DNA of 64,000 nucleotides from Istiophorus platypterus. Lineage: Eukaryota; Chordata; Actinopteri; Istiophoriformes; Istiophoridae. The first letter of the stretch is position 1. Every line of letters begins with the position of its first letter. Below the pieces are notes generated by a model that worked only from the letters and a program-made list of their open reading frames with translations, was not told the DNA's origin and ran no database searches. The DNA lies in the NCBI GenBank assembly GCA_016859345.1, contig CM029121.1, positions 28,012,527 through 28,076,526 on the forward strand, written 5' to 3'. Shown piece by piece: positions 1 through 12,993 of the stretch. A program made the translations under genes and the position numbers.

Positions 1-240
1 AGCTCCTGGTGTAGGCAGAGGTCCCAGAGGAGGTGGAGGTCCTAGTGGAGGTCCTGGTTTAGGCAGAGGTCCCCGAGGAGGTGGAAGTCCTGGTGGAGGT
101 CCTGGTGGAGGTCCTGGTGGAGGTCGAGGTCCTGGTTTAGGCGGAGGTCCTGGTTTAGGCTTCCTGGTGGAAGTGGAAGTCCTGATGTAAGCAGAGGTCC
201 GGATGGAGGAGGTGGAGGTCCTTGCGGAGGTGGAGCTGAG
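1..240. repeat. GGAGGTCCTGGT-type minisatellite
   Basis: Imperfect tandem repeat built on the 12-base unit ggaggtcctggt, with gtttaggc variants. It lies just upstream of the first visible slc7a6-like exon and is most simply intronic. One plus-strand frame is open from the left edge to a TAA at 188-190 and would give a Gly/Pro/Arg-rich peptide, which is expected of a G-rich 12-base repeat and is not evidence of coding. Confidence 0.8.
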
Positions 241-645
241 TGTGTGGTTGGACCACCTCCCCTGAATAACGTTGATCACCAGCGTAACCGTCGGAGTCGC
301 TGCCATGACGTCAGCCGTCTTTATTGATACAGAACTTTCATGACATGAATGAGTTCACACGTTTGACTCTATGTCCCATTGGCCTTGAAATGTTCAGGGC
401 GATTCAAAACAGTAGATGGTGATTTGAGCCATTTTAAGCCCATAAAATGTTGACTTTTATAACTTTATTAACAAAAGTCAACATCAACATGATTCATCAC
501 AGTCACGTCATTTAGTTTCCAGCTTTTCAGGTGAAGCAGGTGTTTAAACCCTTTTTAAATTTAATGGGGATTGTGAACAGGCTGAGCAGCGAACTGACAC
601 GTAAAATTGTTGGCGTGTCCCTTTAATACCCCCCATGTTCTGCAG

Positions 646-1904
646 TGCACCGCCACCATTGTCATTCTCTGCATTGGAGAGACGCACAACCTGATCAACT
701 ACGTCTCCTTCATCAACTACCTGTCGTACGGCGTCACCATCGCAGGTCTGCTGTACTACCGCTGGAAGGAGCCCAACCTGTACCGGCCCATCAAGGTACC
801 CCCCGGCCCCCCCACGGCAGGGCCGAAACCTGGTCGCGTGCACCTCAGAACCGATTTCTGTTTCCATAACTCCTGAATGGCTGTGACCTTGTAACCACCT
901 CTCCAGGTGAACCTGCTGGCTCCCGTGTGTTACCTGATGTTCTGGGTGCTGCTGCTGGGCTTCAGCCTCCACTCGGAGCCGGTGGTCTGCGGCGTGGGCC
1001 TGGTCATCATGCTCACCGGCGTGCCCGTCTACTTCCTGGGCGTCCATTGGAGGGAAAAACCAAAGTGTGTCCACAGCTTCATCGGTGAGTTTCGGGAGCG
1101 CTCGTGGGCGGAGGAAGTCCAGCCTAAGGTTACAGGGTTCAGCTGATTGAATCATAATTTTAAGTTTTAACTTTACATTCCTGTTGAAGAATGACACAGA
1201 AAACAAACAATAGGAACTTTAGTTATTTATTAAATACATGAATTTATTGATATTTATACCACATTTTTGTTAGTACTTCACATCTACTTCAGATGTATTG
1301 TACTTCACACATCTGTGTGAAGTACAATAATCCCTATTAATTAATGAATCAACTAATGTGACCAGGACCCGTGTGTGTATTACTGAACAGTCCCAGGAGA
1401 CCGGGGGGGGGGCTCCGGGCCCCAGCCTGGCCCCTTTAAAGGAGGGGTGGGGGTCTCATTTTCTCATAATCCCTCCAGGCCTGAACCCAGATGAATTAAC
1501 CAGTCAATAGATGATTCATTTAAATAAGTTTTTGCTAAAATCATTATAATGAGTCAACGAGTTTCTAACAGTTATAGCTAATGTTACCGTCTTCATGAGA
1601 AAAGAAGAAAAACTGATTTCAAGGCCCTTGTAATGAAACTTCAGACTTTTTAGGGGAACTGAACTAGGCTCCTTTTCAAGGCTATTCCAGCCCTGCAGTG
1701 ATCCGGTTCTGGACCCGCCGTCGGTCTGTTGTGGCTGATACGCGTCTCGTGTCCGTCTTGTGTCTTCTTGCAGAGCGGGCGACGTACGTGGGCCAGCGGC
1801 TCTGTTTCGTGGTCTTCCCCCAGCTGGACCCCATCGAGGTGGCGCCCCCCTCAGAATGGACGGACCGCTCGTCGGGCCGGAGCAGTCTGTCCGCCAGCTC
1901 CTAA
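646..1904 (+). CDS. slc7a6: slc7a6-like y+L/LAT amino-acid transporter light chain, C-terminal part
   Basis: The last three coding exons of an SLC7 heteromeric amino-acid transporter light chain: 646-795, 907-1084 and 1774-1904 (stop TAA 1902-1904). Each is bounded by AG/GT signals and the phases join without a break, giving 152 visible residues. The first exon holds a hydrophobic run with GETHNLINYVSF and the loop YYRWKEPNLYRPIK. The second has two hydrophobic segments, matching the last membrane helices of the family, then REKPKCVH. The cytoplasmic tail contains GQRLCFVVFPQLDP, typical of the y+LAT subgroup that exchanges cationic for neutral amino acids plus sodium at the plasma membrane with the SLC3A2 heavy chain. 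slc7a7 is the alternative; the neighbouring dus2 and nfatc3, as at human 16q22.1, favour slc7a6. Earlier exons lie left of the window. Confidence 0.8.
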
Positions 1905-4900
1905 AACTCTTTTTCTCAGTTTATATAGCGTGAGGATCTTTGTTTTTATGCCGCCACTGCCTGAGTCCAGACATCTGTTCGGGGGCGGGAGCTACCTGTC
2001 TGACCTTTGACCCTCTGAGACTCTGGTCGTTCCCAACAGCTGGTTGGAAACTCCTGCTCCTCTTGGCTGCCTGCACTTTTTAAATTTTTTTATTCTTTTT
2101 TCCTCTTTTCTACTAAGTCGTCATATCCACCTAACGTCAACAGCGTCAAGCTGTGAAAGAGACTCTCGTTCCCATTTCGGACCCAGTTTTCGTTTCTTCC
2201 TCTGTAACACGATGGAGCCTCGACCCACGAGCGGTTACTTCCTCTGAACGTTGCAGGTGTTTCATTCGTGCCTTTAGGCCTTTTCCCACCGAGTCCCCAA
2301 CACATCTGTCGTCAGTGTTCTGAAAAACAACACACATAAAAACACGGCATCCGTAGGTGATAGCTGACGACGGGATTTCCAGAACCAGCTCCTCCTATTT
2401 CTCCAGCTCCTGGAGCAGCAGCATTTCCTCAACGTCCTCCTGCAGCTCAATCCACCGTCACAACGGCCCCTGATAGTTTCTATGTGTTTAACATCGCCCG
2501 ACGGCCTGAAAAGACCTATAAAAAAGAGAATGCTACTGTTTTGTGGCAGGCAAGAAAAGAAATCAAGACATTTTTAAAATGGAAATTAAAATTTTAGGAC
2601 TTTTGAAGACCTGCAGGGATCCTTGTTTTACTGATAATTTCTCTCAGATTTAGGTTCTTGTCCAAGACGTAGGTTTACAGAGTTATCTGGTTAACTGAGC
2701 TTAGTAGAACCTGGTAACTCCTACAAATCTAGAAGGATCTAGAAGGTTCTGAGATGAACTCAAACCTGCTGCTTCTTGGAACAGCCCCTTTGTTAAGGGA
2801 CAGTCACAGCCAAATATTTTTTTACCCGCTAATCTCAACGAGAAGGCCTAGCGTAGAGTTCAGGCTGACTGACCTTTAACCTTTAACCCTTTGAAGTTTC
2901 TCCGATCAGAACGACCCCTCGTTCTAGAAACATCTGTACCCTTGCTGATGTAGCTGTCGCTGAATAAGAGAAGCGGCAAACAAGACCGGATTGCGTATAA
3001 TTTACTTTTCTACCAGTCGTTTCCTGCATTTGATCCAGCTCCAGGTGAAATTACCACCTGAGTCCGTTATCAGACAGATGTTGTTAACAGCTGCTCAGTA
3101 AACAAATCTGCATCGCTCTGATTCTGAACACACACGTGCGAACAGCGAAGAAATCGACCTGGCTATTATAATATAGCATCATAATATGATATTTTTTTAA
3201 AGTGAAGGTTAAATATTTTTGTGCAGAAAATGTGGGACATGGTGTGAAAAGGCCTTTAACAGGGGAAAGCGCGGATTAAACTGTTGTTTATTAACTGATT
3301 CACTACATTAGATTTTCATATATATGTTGCCGGAGCCCTGCGTTTTTTACGTGTAATCGTCTGGGAAGTGCCACGGTCCCTCGCCGCCGGTTCACCCGCC
3401 GTATCGACGAGGCCGAGGGCGAAACCAGAGCTCGTCGACCCGCAGTCGGCGCCGTGGCCGAGTCCACTTGACCCGTCTGGACCTCACGCCACTTCCAACG
3501 GCCCCTCGTGACCGGCCGATCTACCGACGCACTGTGGCTGCAGAGACGTGGAAACACTCTCAGACCCTTTTCTCATTTCTTTTTACAATTCCTGCCCACG
3601 TGGATCCTCTTCGTCGGCTTCTCCAACGTAACTTCAACTCTGTGCCGTCACTAGTTTTTAATGGTACAATAAGCGACATAATGCCCTGCAGGTGTCGCCA
3701 CTGTTTGCGTTTGACTGAGCTTTCAACACTGAGCCTTGCATGTCAGCCAATATGTTTTATACTCAGAGGTTCTTCTGACAGATGTGTCAACAACAGAACC
3801 TGTAGTGTCTGATCCAACGGTAGAATCTGATTTTATAATTTTACAAGCACACAATTTTGTTTTGTTTTTTTATAGTTACACAAAAGTCTTTGAATGGCAC
3901 CGAGATATATTGGGGGACATTTGTAAAAAAGAGCCAATCCTCCAGTTAGACAGTTAATATCCAAAATGATTTTTTTTGCAGGACAAATCTGCATTTCTGG
4001 TTTATAAAACAAGTTTATGACTGTAGCAGCTGGTTCGAGTGGGTTTCTGAATGAAAACTGTGAAGCTCCAAGCTGTTTTTTCCCCAAAACCATAAAACAT
4101 AATAACTGTATGTATTTACCGAACTGTATGTACGAATCCTCACATCATGATATTTTGCGGTATTCAAAAAAAATCAACATGCTTTTTCTGTTTAACAGTA
4201 ACAGGAAACCGAAAACATGCACCGTCAGACGTCAGCCGCACTCTGACCTTTTGATTGAGACGATCTCTGGAGCTTTCTCACTGTCAGTTTTAAAAATATA
4301 CTTTCATGTTTTGCAGCTGTGAGAAAAACCTTTGTGCAGTGCATTGTGGGAAAACAGTGCACATCAGCAGCTAACACTAAAATACTCAATATTCTCACTT
4401 GGCATCGGGACACAACTTTGCTTCTTCATGCCCAGGTTTATGACTGTTTTTATCAGACATTTACACAACTATATTTCACCTGTTTCTGCTTGGATGTAGA
4501 GACCAGCAGACTCTGGAAATATCTCTGTGTTTTAATATTTCAATTCAGCTTTCAAACAACAGTGGAAACTTTTGGAGCTTCAGGTTTTAACGAAGCCAAG
4601 AAATCGGAGAGGAATAAGTCTGAGGGACTCATGAAGCTCAGACCATCGCAAACTACGAAGAACCATTGAATTTGCAAGGCTGCAACTTCCATGTACTATA
4701 TGCTCATTTGTTAATGTGACTTTGTTTTGATTTTAAGACTAAAACAGGACACGAATGCACCTAAAATTAGATGTCAGATCTTCACATGAACACTAAACCA
4801 GTACGATTTCATATCTAGCAATAGTTCAGTAGTCGTCCAAGTCGTCGGATTTTTGACGATTTCACGTCTCAACCTAAAATCTTTTAAGCTTTTCAGACAT

Positions 4901-5365
4901 GAGGCAACACATCTACGAGTAGTTGTCTGTGTTCTGACATAACATCGATCTTTAATTGTGGCTAAAATCCTGGTACCACGTTCTGCTGGGGCAGAATTTA
5001 CAAAGTGTCTAGTTAATAAATGATTCGCTGATCCTGTGTAGATCAGTTATAAAACAAAGAGCAGCTATTTGGTTGCCAGGTTTTGGGAAATCTTCCTCCA
5101 GCTCTTTGTCGCTTTAACTCCTATGTTAGACGTCTCTGCTATTTGACCAATATTCCTATGGACCAAACTTCATTTAGAAACTGGTCATTTAAAATTGCTA
5201 CTGCAGACTTCACAGTTTTTTGTTTTGTTTTGTTTTGTTTTGGTTTTTTTTTTGGGGGGGGGGGGGTCTTTCCTAATGAATTTAAGTGCTAGCTAAGTTT
5301 AACACTGGAGGAGGATTTTCCACAACCTGGCAACCCAGGAGTTATTGTGTTTTATGGGTCATAAC
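1905..5365. other. slc7a6-like 3' UTR and intergenic sequence
   Basis: No coding exon recognised. The proximal part is presumably the 3' UTR of the slc7a6-like gene; ATTAAA-type signals occur near 2585, but none can be assigned with certainty. A G-run within a GT-rich patch lies near 5220-5270. Open frames here are short, overlap on both strands and resemble no family I know. Confidence 0.5.
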
Positions 5366-6093
5366 CAGTGTCGGATGAAGAATTTAGGTCCTTTATTTAA
5401 ATGAATCCTCTAATACCACCTAAACAACACTTCATCTAAAGTAAAAGTGGAAATTGAAAATGATAATTAGATAAAAGTATGTAAATATAATGAGGAAAAT
5501 GTAACAAAAATAAAAGTATTTAAGGCAGATAAATGCCACCTATGAGTGTTATACTCTTCTATACTGTGTCATTAGATCATTATAACTCATACATTAAGTG
5601 TGTAAGCAGCATTTTACCGCCACAGTTTTCATTATGGATTCATCAGCTGACTGTTTCCTCCGTTAATCAGCCGGTGATTGTCTTGGTTTGTAAAAAGTCA
5701 GAAAACGTCCCAGGGCCTAAAGTGTCACATTCACAGTGTTTGTTTGTGTCTCATCACTTGTCGAAGTGTAGAAAATATTAAAAAGAAATTTAAACGGTTA
5801 AAATAATTAGAATTAAAAAGCAGCTTTTTACTCAGCTACCAATTAATTTCTTCAAGAGGTGGATTAATCAACTAATGGTTTCAGCTCTACTTGTAAATAC
5901 TGTTGGGCAGATTATCTACAATAAAGAATCATATTTTATAAACTCCTCATGTGTTTTCTTTGCACAAATCTTGATTTGTAAAGTAACTGTAGCTGTTAAA
6001 TGTATAAATGTACTGAAGCAGGAAAGTACAATATTTCCCTTTTAAATGTGGTGAAGTAGAAGCTTAAAGTGGCACAAAGAGAGAAATACTGTA
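5366..6093. mobile_element. degenerate dispersed fish repeat (TACTTTTACT family) with a second repeat nested inside
   Basis: Begins with a degraded cagtgtcggatgaag terminus followed by a run resembling the reverse complement of the element at 19464-20234. It includes the landmarks ctaataccac, aaaagtatgtaa, tgtgtaagcagcatttta and, after an interruption, catattttataaact, gtaaagtaactgtagctg and gtacaatatttccc. The interruption, about 5625-5890, ends in ggattaatcaactaatggtttcagctcta, which marks the second dispersed family seen at 18780 and 49855. I recognise both from fish genomes by memory only. No transposase frame survives. The AATAAA at 5920 belongs to this repeat. Confidence 0.65.
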
Positions 6094-6144
6094 AGAAAGC
6101 TCAGATCCAGGGCGAAGGTTGTTTATAAAGCCCGTACGGGCGTC

Positions 6145-6264
6145 GTCTATGTCGCGGCCTCGTCTATGTCGCGGCCTCGTCTATGTCGCAGCCTCGTCTA
6201 TGACGTAGCCTCGTCTCTGACGTGGCCTCGTCTATGACGTAGCCTCGTCTCTGACGTCCGGCTC
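6145..6264. repeat. 17-bp promoter minisatellite that has acquired CRE-like TGACGT cores
   Basis: Seven head-to-tail copies of a 17-base unit start at 6145, 6162, 6179, 6196, 6213, 6230 and 6247. The first three read gtctatgtcg(c)(g/a)gcctc. The last four carry tgacgt in place of tgtcgc, giving units such as gtctatgacgtagcctc. It lies about 150 bases upstream of a likely noncoding first exon of dus2. Confidence 0.9.
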
Positions 6265-6416
6265 TATGCATTCTATCCATCTACATGACGCAGCGCGATG
6301 ACGCCGCGATGACGCCGGGGTCTAAACAGGAAGTTTAAACGAAGCACGCTTCATTTTTCCTCCACATGATCGTACGTTACAGCCGCCGTCATCAGTAACA
6401 CTCGACATAAATGCCG
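6265..6416 (+). promoter_or_regulatory. putative dus2 promoter and noncoding first exon
   Basis: CpG-containing segment with several TGACGC/TGACGT motifs just downstream of the 17-bp minisatellite. A sequence ending atgccg is followed at 6417 by gtgagt, a strong splice donor, so a 5' UTR exon ending at 6416 is plausible. The transcription start cannot be placed from sequence alone. The acceptor that would join it to the exon containing the dus2 start is also unclear. Confidence 0.45.
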
Positions 6417-6991
6417 GTGAGTGGATTCATTTAATCATAATTCGTGGATTATATAGATGTTTAGCTGTGCTAGCATTAGCACCACTGCTCTAGCTAACCT
6501 TATGTTCGGGCTGGGCGGTGTTGGAGCAGATAGAATGTTAGCATACAGAAACATAGCCCGGATTGAGCCCATCAGCCAAACTCCATCCAGAAAAGTCGAA
6601 GTTTAAGAATATCTTGCCTTTCGACAAGCCTACATACATGACAGAGCGTAACTTGAGGTTGCGTACAAATCAGTGTCATGTTGTGGTAGATTCGGCGTGT
6701 GATTGTTCAATGAAAAGCATTTATATTTTATCACGATCTAGATTCAATTGTGTCTTTGCCGGTACAGCCAGTTACACTTGCTAACCTTTAGGAGTAGCAT
6801 GATTATTGGAAGCAGCGTTTAGGTCGATAGTGTTTGCTCGGTGTGGCCTAGTGTACTGGTTATTATTATTTTTAGTTTATTTTGCCGGGTTGAAGAGTTG
6901 AGTCTTTAAATTCAAATTCAAATTCGACCGTCGTCGCCTGTGCAGTTGCAACTGAAGCCGCCTTAAATCAACGGATTTTCAAGCGGAGTGT

Positions 6992-7001
6992 GGCGTGTGT
7001 G

Positions 7002-7065
<64 letters not shown>

Positions 7066-7078
7066 GGGGGGGGGGGGT
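6992..7078. repeat. (GT)n microsatellite followed by a G run
   Basis: Long near-perfect GT repeat ending in a run of about 13 G, just upstream of the first coding exon of dus2. Confidence 0.95.
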
Positions 7079-7154
7079 GGTAACGTTTAACGCAGCATAA
7101 CCTGCCCCAGTAAGAGGTGCTGGTGTCCGAGCCGGTCTCCACTGAGCCGCCACC

Positions 7155-10100
7155 ATGGCAGCAGGCCCCAGGCTGAGCTTCAGGAACATCACCGCCCTGG
7201 CTCCCATGGTCCGGGTGGGGACCCTGCCCATGAGGCTGCTGGCCCTGGACTACGGGGCCGACGTGGTCTACTGCGAGGTGAGGGTGAGACGAGGGGGACT
7301 GAATCCGACCGGCGTCGGCTTGTGTCAGTGCTGTGAACCCTGTGGTGTCTGTTGCAGGAGCTGATTGACATCAAGATGGTCCAGTGTCAGAGGGTGGTGA
7401 ACGGTAAGCGTCCGTCTCTAGTCCCATCAGGACCGTGATCTGGAGGCTTCTTGTCCAGACCGACTGGAACAAGGCGAAAGCCAGAACCCGCTGTGACTTT
7501 AACTTTATCGCTCGGAGGTGGAAAAACCGAAGCCGTTACTGGAGATGCCGTCGATACAAATCCCAGCCTGTTTTCTCTTGTGTGTCCGTCAGAGGTTCTG
7601 CAGACGGTGGATTTCGTCGCCCCGGACGACCGAGTGATGTTCAGGACCTGCGAGAGGGAGAAGGACAGAGTTGTCTTCCAGATGGTGCGACCGAAAAACC
7701 ACAACACACGGTCTCCCCCAGTTCGCTGTGGATTTAAAGTCCGAGCAAGCCGGATTGTCTTAACTGTTTTTATTTCTTTTTTTCCCCAGGGGACCGCGGA
7801 CCCTGACAGAGCGCTGGCCGTGGCCCGACTCGTGTGAGTTCACAGACTGAGTCTCTGACCCGGGACCCCGGGACCCCGGGACCCCCGGGACCCCGTTCCA
7901 AACCTCAGGCAAACACAACTAGGGGCCTCCCACAGGAAGGGGAGAGAAGACGAGCAAAAAAGGAAGGAAATTTCATAAGGAATGGAAAACACTGCGGAAG
8001 CTTTAGAAACAACTGTTGATAAACGACTTTTTCTTGTAGAACAAAGGGATGTTTATCTCCTTTAATGTTAAACTACATCAGATTATTTCAATTTAATCAA
8101 GCTTCCAGAAAAATCCCAAAACCTCCATCGACTTTCTTCAAACCATCACAGCAGTGGAACCAGAGTGGTTGTTTTTTTTTTTTCATGGAGAAACTCTGCC
8201 GTTATTCAAACGACCTGCAGCCACAAAGAAGTGGAACATTTTCACGTCCAGTATCAAAGGCGAATTAATTACAGACCCGCACGTTAAAGTTACACCTAAA
8301 ATTAACCAAATGTCTGATAAGGTTTTAAAGATGAATCTCTAGAATAGACTGTTACATCCAGTAAAGTTTCAGCTGCATCTCTTTTCTCCAGAGCCTCTTT
8401 TCATTTTGCCCGACCTCGAGTTTACGATCGGTGATGCATTCTCCAGATTAGACCGATGATAATCGGCCGTCTCCACTTTCAAACAGTAAAACCGTTCAGG
8501 TTCACAAACCTTCTTCGGTCTTCTCCAGTTTAGTGCAGCTGAAGCTAAGTGTTTGGGTTTTTTTTTTCCTGGACGATCTGCTCCGTGGATCCTAAACTTT
8601 CCGGCCCATCCGGCCAAATTTCACGGACCTCGTCGGTGGAAACACTTTCCTCCACCGTTAAACACTTCGATCCGTTTATGTCGGACTTCTGAAGCCACAG
8701 TTAACTTGTTGTTTAAAGTGTCAGCCGACGTTGAGCTGATTGAATAATGACTGAACTCACATTTTTGAGCTGAATTTCTGCCACAAATAAACAAGATATT
8801 TGAAAGATGTAGGAGAAGGGTAAAGTGCAAAGTGCCAACATGGGCAGAGATGATAGAATAATAGGGAATATAGGTGTAGGCCAAGACTATGGGAGTATAA
8901 ATATAAAGCTTTTGAAGTGTTGTACATTCAAAGTGGGGAATCCCACGATGCTCAGCTCCTCAATCACCAGTTATTTTGACCCGAGTTGTCCGACTGTTGC
9001 ACAGGGAGAAGGACGTGGCTGCGGTGGATGTGAACATGGGCTGTCCGAAGGAATACTCCACTAAGGTGAGTCGCCCGCTGCTGCTCTGACCTTTGACCTC
9101 TGACCCGCACTTGACGTATCTCTGACCTCTGACCTCTGCCCCGTGCCGCAGGGCGGGATGGGAGCTGCTCTTCTGTCGGACCCGGACAAGATCGAGGCGG
9201 TGAGCATCAACCGCTTCTGCTGTGTGGTTTTATATTAAATGTCACTCATGGACAAAAGACAAGACCTGTGACTCCTTAATAAAAAAAATAACCTTTGTCT
9301 CTGCTGTAGATCCTCAGGAAGCTCGTCACAGGAGTTTCCGTTCCGGTGACGTGTAAAATCCGAATCCTTCCTTCGGTACGACGTGAAAAATTCATTTTCT
9401 TTACGTTCAGCCGCTAATTGTTCCTCATCCATTATTACGGCTTTGTTTTTGGTTGCGGCTCCATGTGAGATTTGTTCTGTTTTTCTGCCTTTGGTTCAAT
9501 CCAGACATACATTTGATTCCAGACATATATTAGATGGTATTTTAGTTATTTATTGTCGTCTTATGGTGTTTATTGTACTTTACAAAGCTTAGTAATCATT
9601 TCACATGTTTCATCTCACCGGTTTCCTGTCCTTCACCGGTCCCAGGCGGAGGAAACGGTCGGCCTGGTCCGGAGGATCGAGAAGACCGGCGTCGCCGCTG
9701 TCGCTGTCCACGGCAGGTAACCCGCCCCCCCCACCCACACCCGTTTACCCACAGCCTGTTTTATCTGCAGCACGTTGACTCCTATTTTATCTGTACATTA
9801 TATTTACAGATTAAAAGCTTTGAATTTTGTATTTTCTCACATCTTAAGTTAGATATTATTTTCATGAAATCGTATGAATTTCGGACTGAGCGTTTCACTG
9901 TAACTGTAAAAATGTAATCTGCTGGTTGCCGTGTTGCTCAGGTTCAAGGAGGAGCGCCCCCGTCACCCCGTCCACTGCGATTACATCCAGGCCGTCGCTC
10001 AGGCCGTTTCCATCCCCGTCATCGCCAAGTAAGAACCAGCAGCCTCCAGACCTGCAGCTGGAAAACTGCTTTAATCAGGGGAAGTAAAAGTTACAGAGGG

Positions 10101-12945
10101 GGAAAAAAACCTGACACGGGCGGGGCTGGATGTTCCCTCACGCGTTCGTTCACTTTAGGGCAAGTCATCTTCAAAAATATACCAGAAGTGTCTGACTGAT
10201 TTTTCTTCCTTCCGCTTCTGTCCTGCAGCTGATTATTAATTTTATTTTGGATTAATCTTTCAGGCATTTTTTTTTTAATGAATAGTTTAATCAGAGTCTA
10301 TAAGGTTTTAGAAAATAGTGAAGACGCTTTGTGGAAGTTTTCAGAGCGAATGTCTGGGATTTTTTTCCCTTTTTTTTATTCGTTGTATTTATTTTGAGGA
10401 ATTTTCAGAAACGAGACAGTGAAAATGTTTTTTTTTTTAGTCAAAAATTGCCGGCGGCTTCAGACAAACCTCAGACAGTGTTTCTGCTTTTGTTTGATTC
10501 GTCCGTCACTGAGCTCCTTTCGTCTGGCCTCTGCTGCAGCGGCGGCTCTCTCGACCTGGTGAAGACCAACGCCGACATCCAGGAGTTCAGGCGGGCGACT
10601 GGCGCCTCCTCGGTCATGCTGGCCCGCGCCGCCATGTGGAACGCGTCGGTGTTTGGCGGCCAGGGACTGCTTCCTGTGGAGAGGGTCATGGAGGAATACC
10701 TCAAATATGTGAGCATTGCCATCGTCACTGGGCCGGTTCCTGCTAGAAGTCATGAAAAACACTCAAAACATCTTAAATGGAGTTCCAGATAAGTTATTAA
10801 TTGATTAATGAGGAAAAATATATGAATATATGAATTAAGTCAGTAAAAGATCTAAAAATGTCTTGTTTTATCCAAAGTACAGTCAAAAAAAACAAAAAAA
10901 ATCAGTTTCCATTGACATAAAATGAAGAAAGGATCATATTCATACATTGGAGAAACTGGAACCAGCAAGTTTGGCTTTTTTTTGATCAATTTAGTTCAGT
11001 CGAGTAATCAAATCCTTTCGGTTCTGGTTTCAAATCAGATTAGTAGAGGTTTTATTTCCTCATCGTGGAGCCTGTGCTGCTTTTTATTCTGCTGAAGTTG
11101 GACCCTGATGGTTTCCAATTGTAGTCCCCCCCCACACACACACACACACACTCTATGACCGGGACTCTGACCGCGGTTCTGGTCCTACTGTGTTTTTCCG
11201 CAGGCGATCCGGTACGACAACCACGCCTTCAACACAAAGTACTGTCTGTGTCAGATGCTGAGGGACAAGGTGGAGTCTCCCCTGGGGAAGCAGGTGCAGG
11301 CGGCGCAGACCAACGCGGAGATCAGGTACGAGTTGCTTTTCTTTTTGTAAGGACCTGGACCAGATCAGACCGGAGCCAGTCCGGTGTCCGGCGGAGAATT
11401 GGCGAGGTCCTGACTCGGTGCTGTTGCATTGCAGCGAGGCATACAGCCTGCAGGAGTTTTACCGGCAGACCCAGGATCAGCTGAAGGCCAGGAGAGACGC
11501 CCTGCAGAGTGGAAGCCCGCCGGACCGACCCGTCCTGGACGGAGACGTCACCACCATGGCCGTCAAGTTCGAACGGTCGGTTCCGTTTCTTTCCCAAGAA
11601 AATAAAGATGCGTCGCGTCATCTCCCATCCGAACACACACGTTGTCACATTTTTTTGCTGCTACAAAACAGATGTAAACGTTGTTTCATTGCTGCTTGTT
11701 TCATGTAATATCTTCAGCGTTTTCGACGATAATGTGTCGTTGTCGCTGCTTTTACGTTCGACATCAGCGTCTTAACCCTGGAGGTTTTTGATCTGTCGGT
11801 GGAAACTTGTCACCGTGGATCAAAATGTTTTCAATTGACAAATCAGACCGGTCGATACAAATTTACCTGATTTATGTGTTTTAATATTTTGAAATGTCGT
11901 TGGGTCTGGCCTGTGTCATCTGTGACCTGTGTGTGTGCTGGTAGGAGGGAGTATCCTCCTCAGATCACCCCCAAGATGTTCCTGCTGGAGTGGAGCCGCC
12001 GGGAGAAACTGGAGCAGCCGCTGTACGAGATGGTGAGAGACTCCAGAAAAGGACATTTCACATGAAAAAATCTGGTAAAAGCGACGCCGAGAAGGTTTCG
12101 TGTTGTTGAACAAGTTCAGGTTCAGTCTTTGGGTTCTGGTCTGTAAGTGTAAAAATGTCGTAGAATCATAAAAAGAATGGCAGAGTTGAACCGTCCGCGA
12201 TTACATCGGGGGTCAGACTGACACTGGAGCCGACCCTGATTGATTTATCGATTTTTAGATTTGACATTTTATTGGTTATCGTTGGCTTTAACTTGAGCAG
12301 GAAACGAGGTGCCTCGAAAAACTAACAGCAAAATGATTAAATTCGCCCCCCAAAAATACTGCGCCTGAGAGTTGGAGCAAAGGGGAAACAAATGCCCTCT
12401 GAGGAAATAGGTGATCTCACCTGGGCTGAGCGAACACCTCCAATGGGCGTGGTCAGAAGTGTGCTGCAGTGGTGTCATCGGGTCCTAGAGTTGCACATCA
12501 CTGCTGCCAGGTGAGACGACAAACCACTGAAGACCAGATCTCCGGGGGGGGGGTCTAAAATGGTCTAAAAGCTGTTTAGCCTGAAGTCAGCAGGAAAAAG
12601 CCTGAACTTTGTTGGAACATTTGAAAAAGGTTCTGTTGTGAAAACATCCGGGTTCAGAGAAGCTGTCGGTCGATCGCACAAAATGTTGATTAATCAGCAG
12701 CTCAGGCCCAAATTAAAAGTCTGTGAACTTGCATCTGTCATTTCACCATAACCTTTGACCCCTGAGCGCCATTAGTATAAGTGAAGTTCACTGACTAAGC
12801 GTTGGTGTCTTTAGAGGAGCTGAGGTTTGTGTTGCCTCTGTGAACTGTGTGTGTGTGTGGTTTCCAGGTCCAACGTTCGCAGGATCGGGCCTTTCAGTCG
12901 ACAGTGACCGTCGGAGAGAAGAAATACAGATCTTCACTGTGGTCA

Positions 12946-12993
<48 letters not shown>

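Noticed and set aside
5920..5925. AATAAA as the slc7a6 poly(A) signal
   Set aside because: The motif is part of a dispersed-repeat copy, 4 kb beyond the stop codon.
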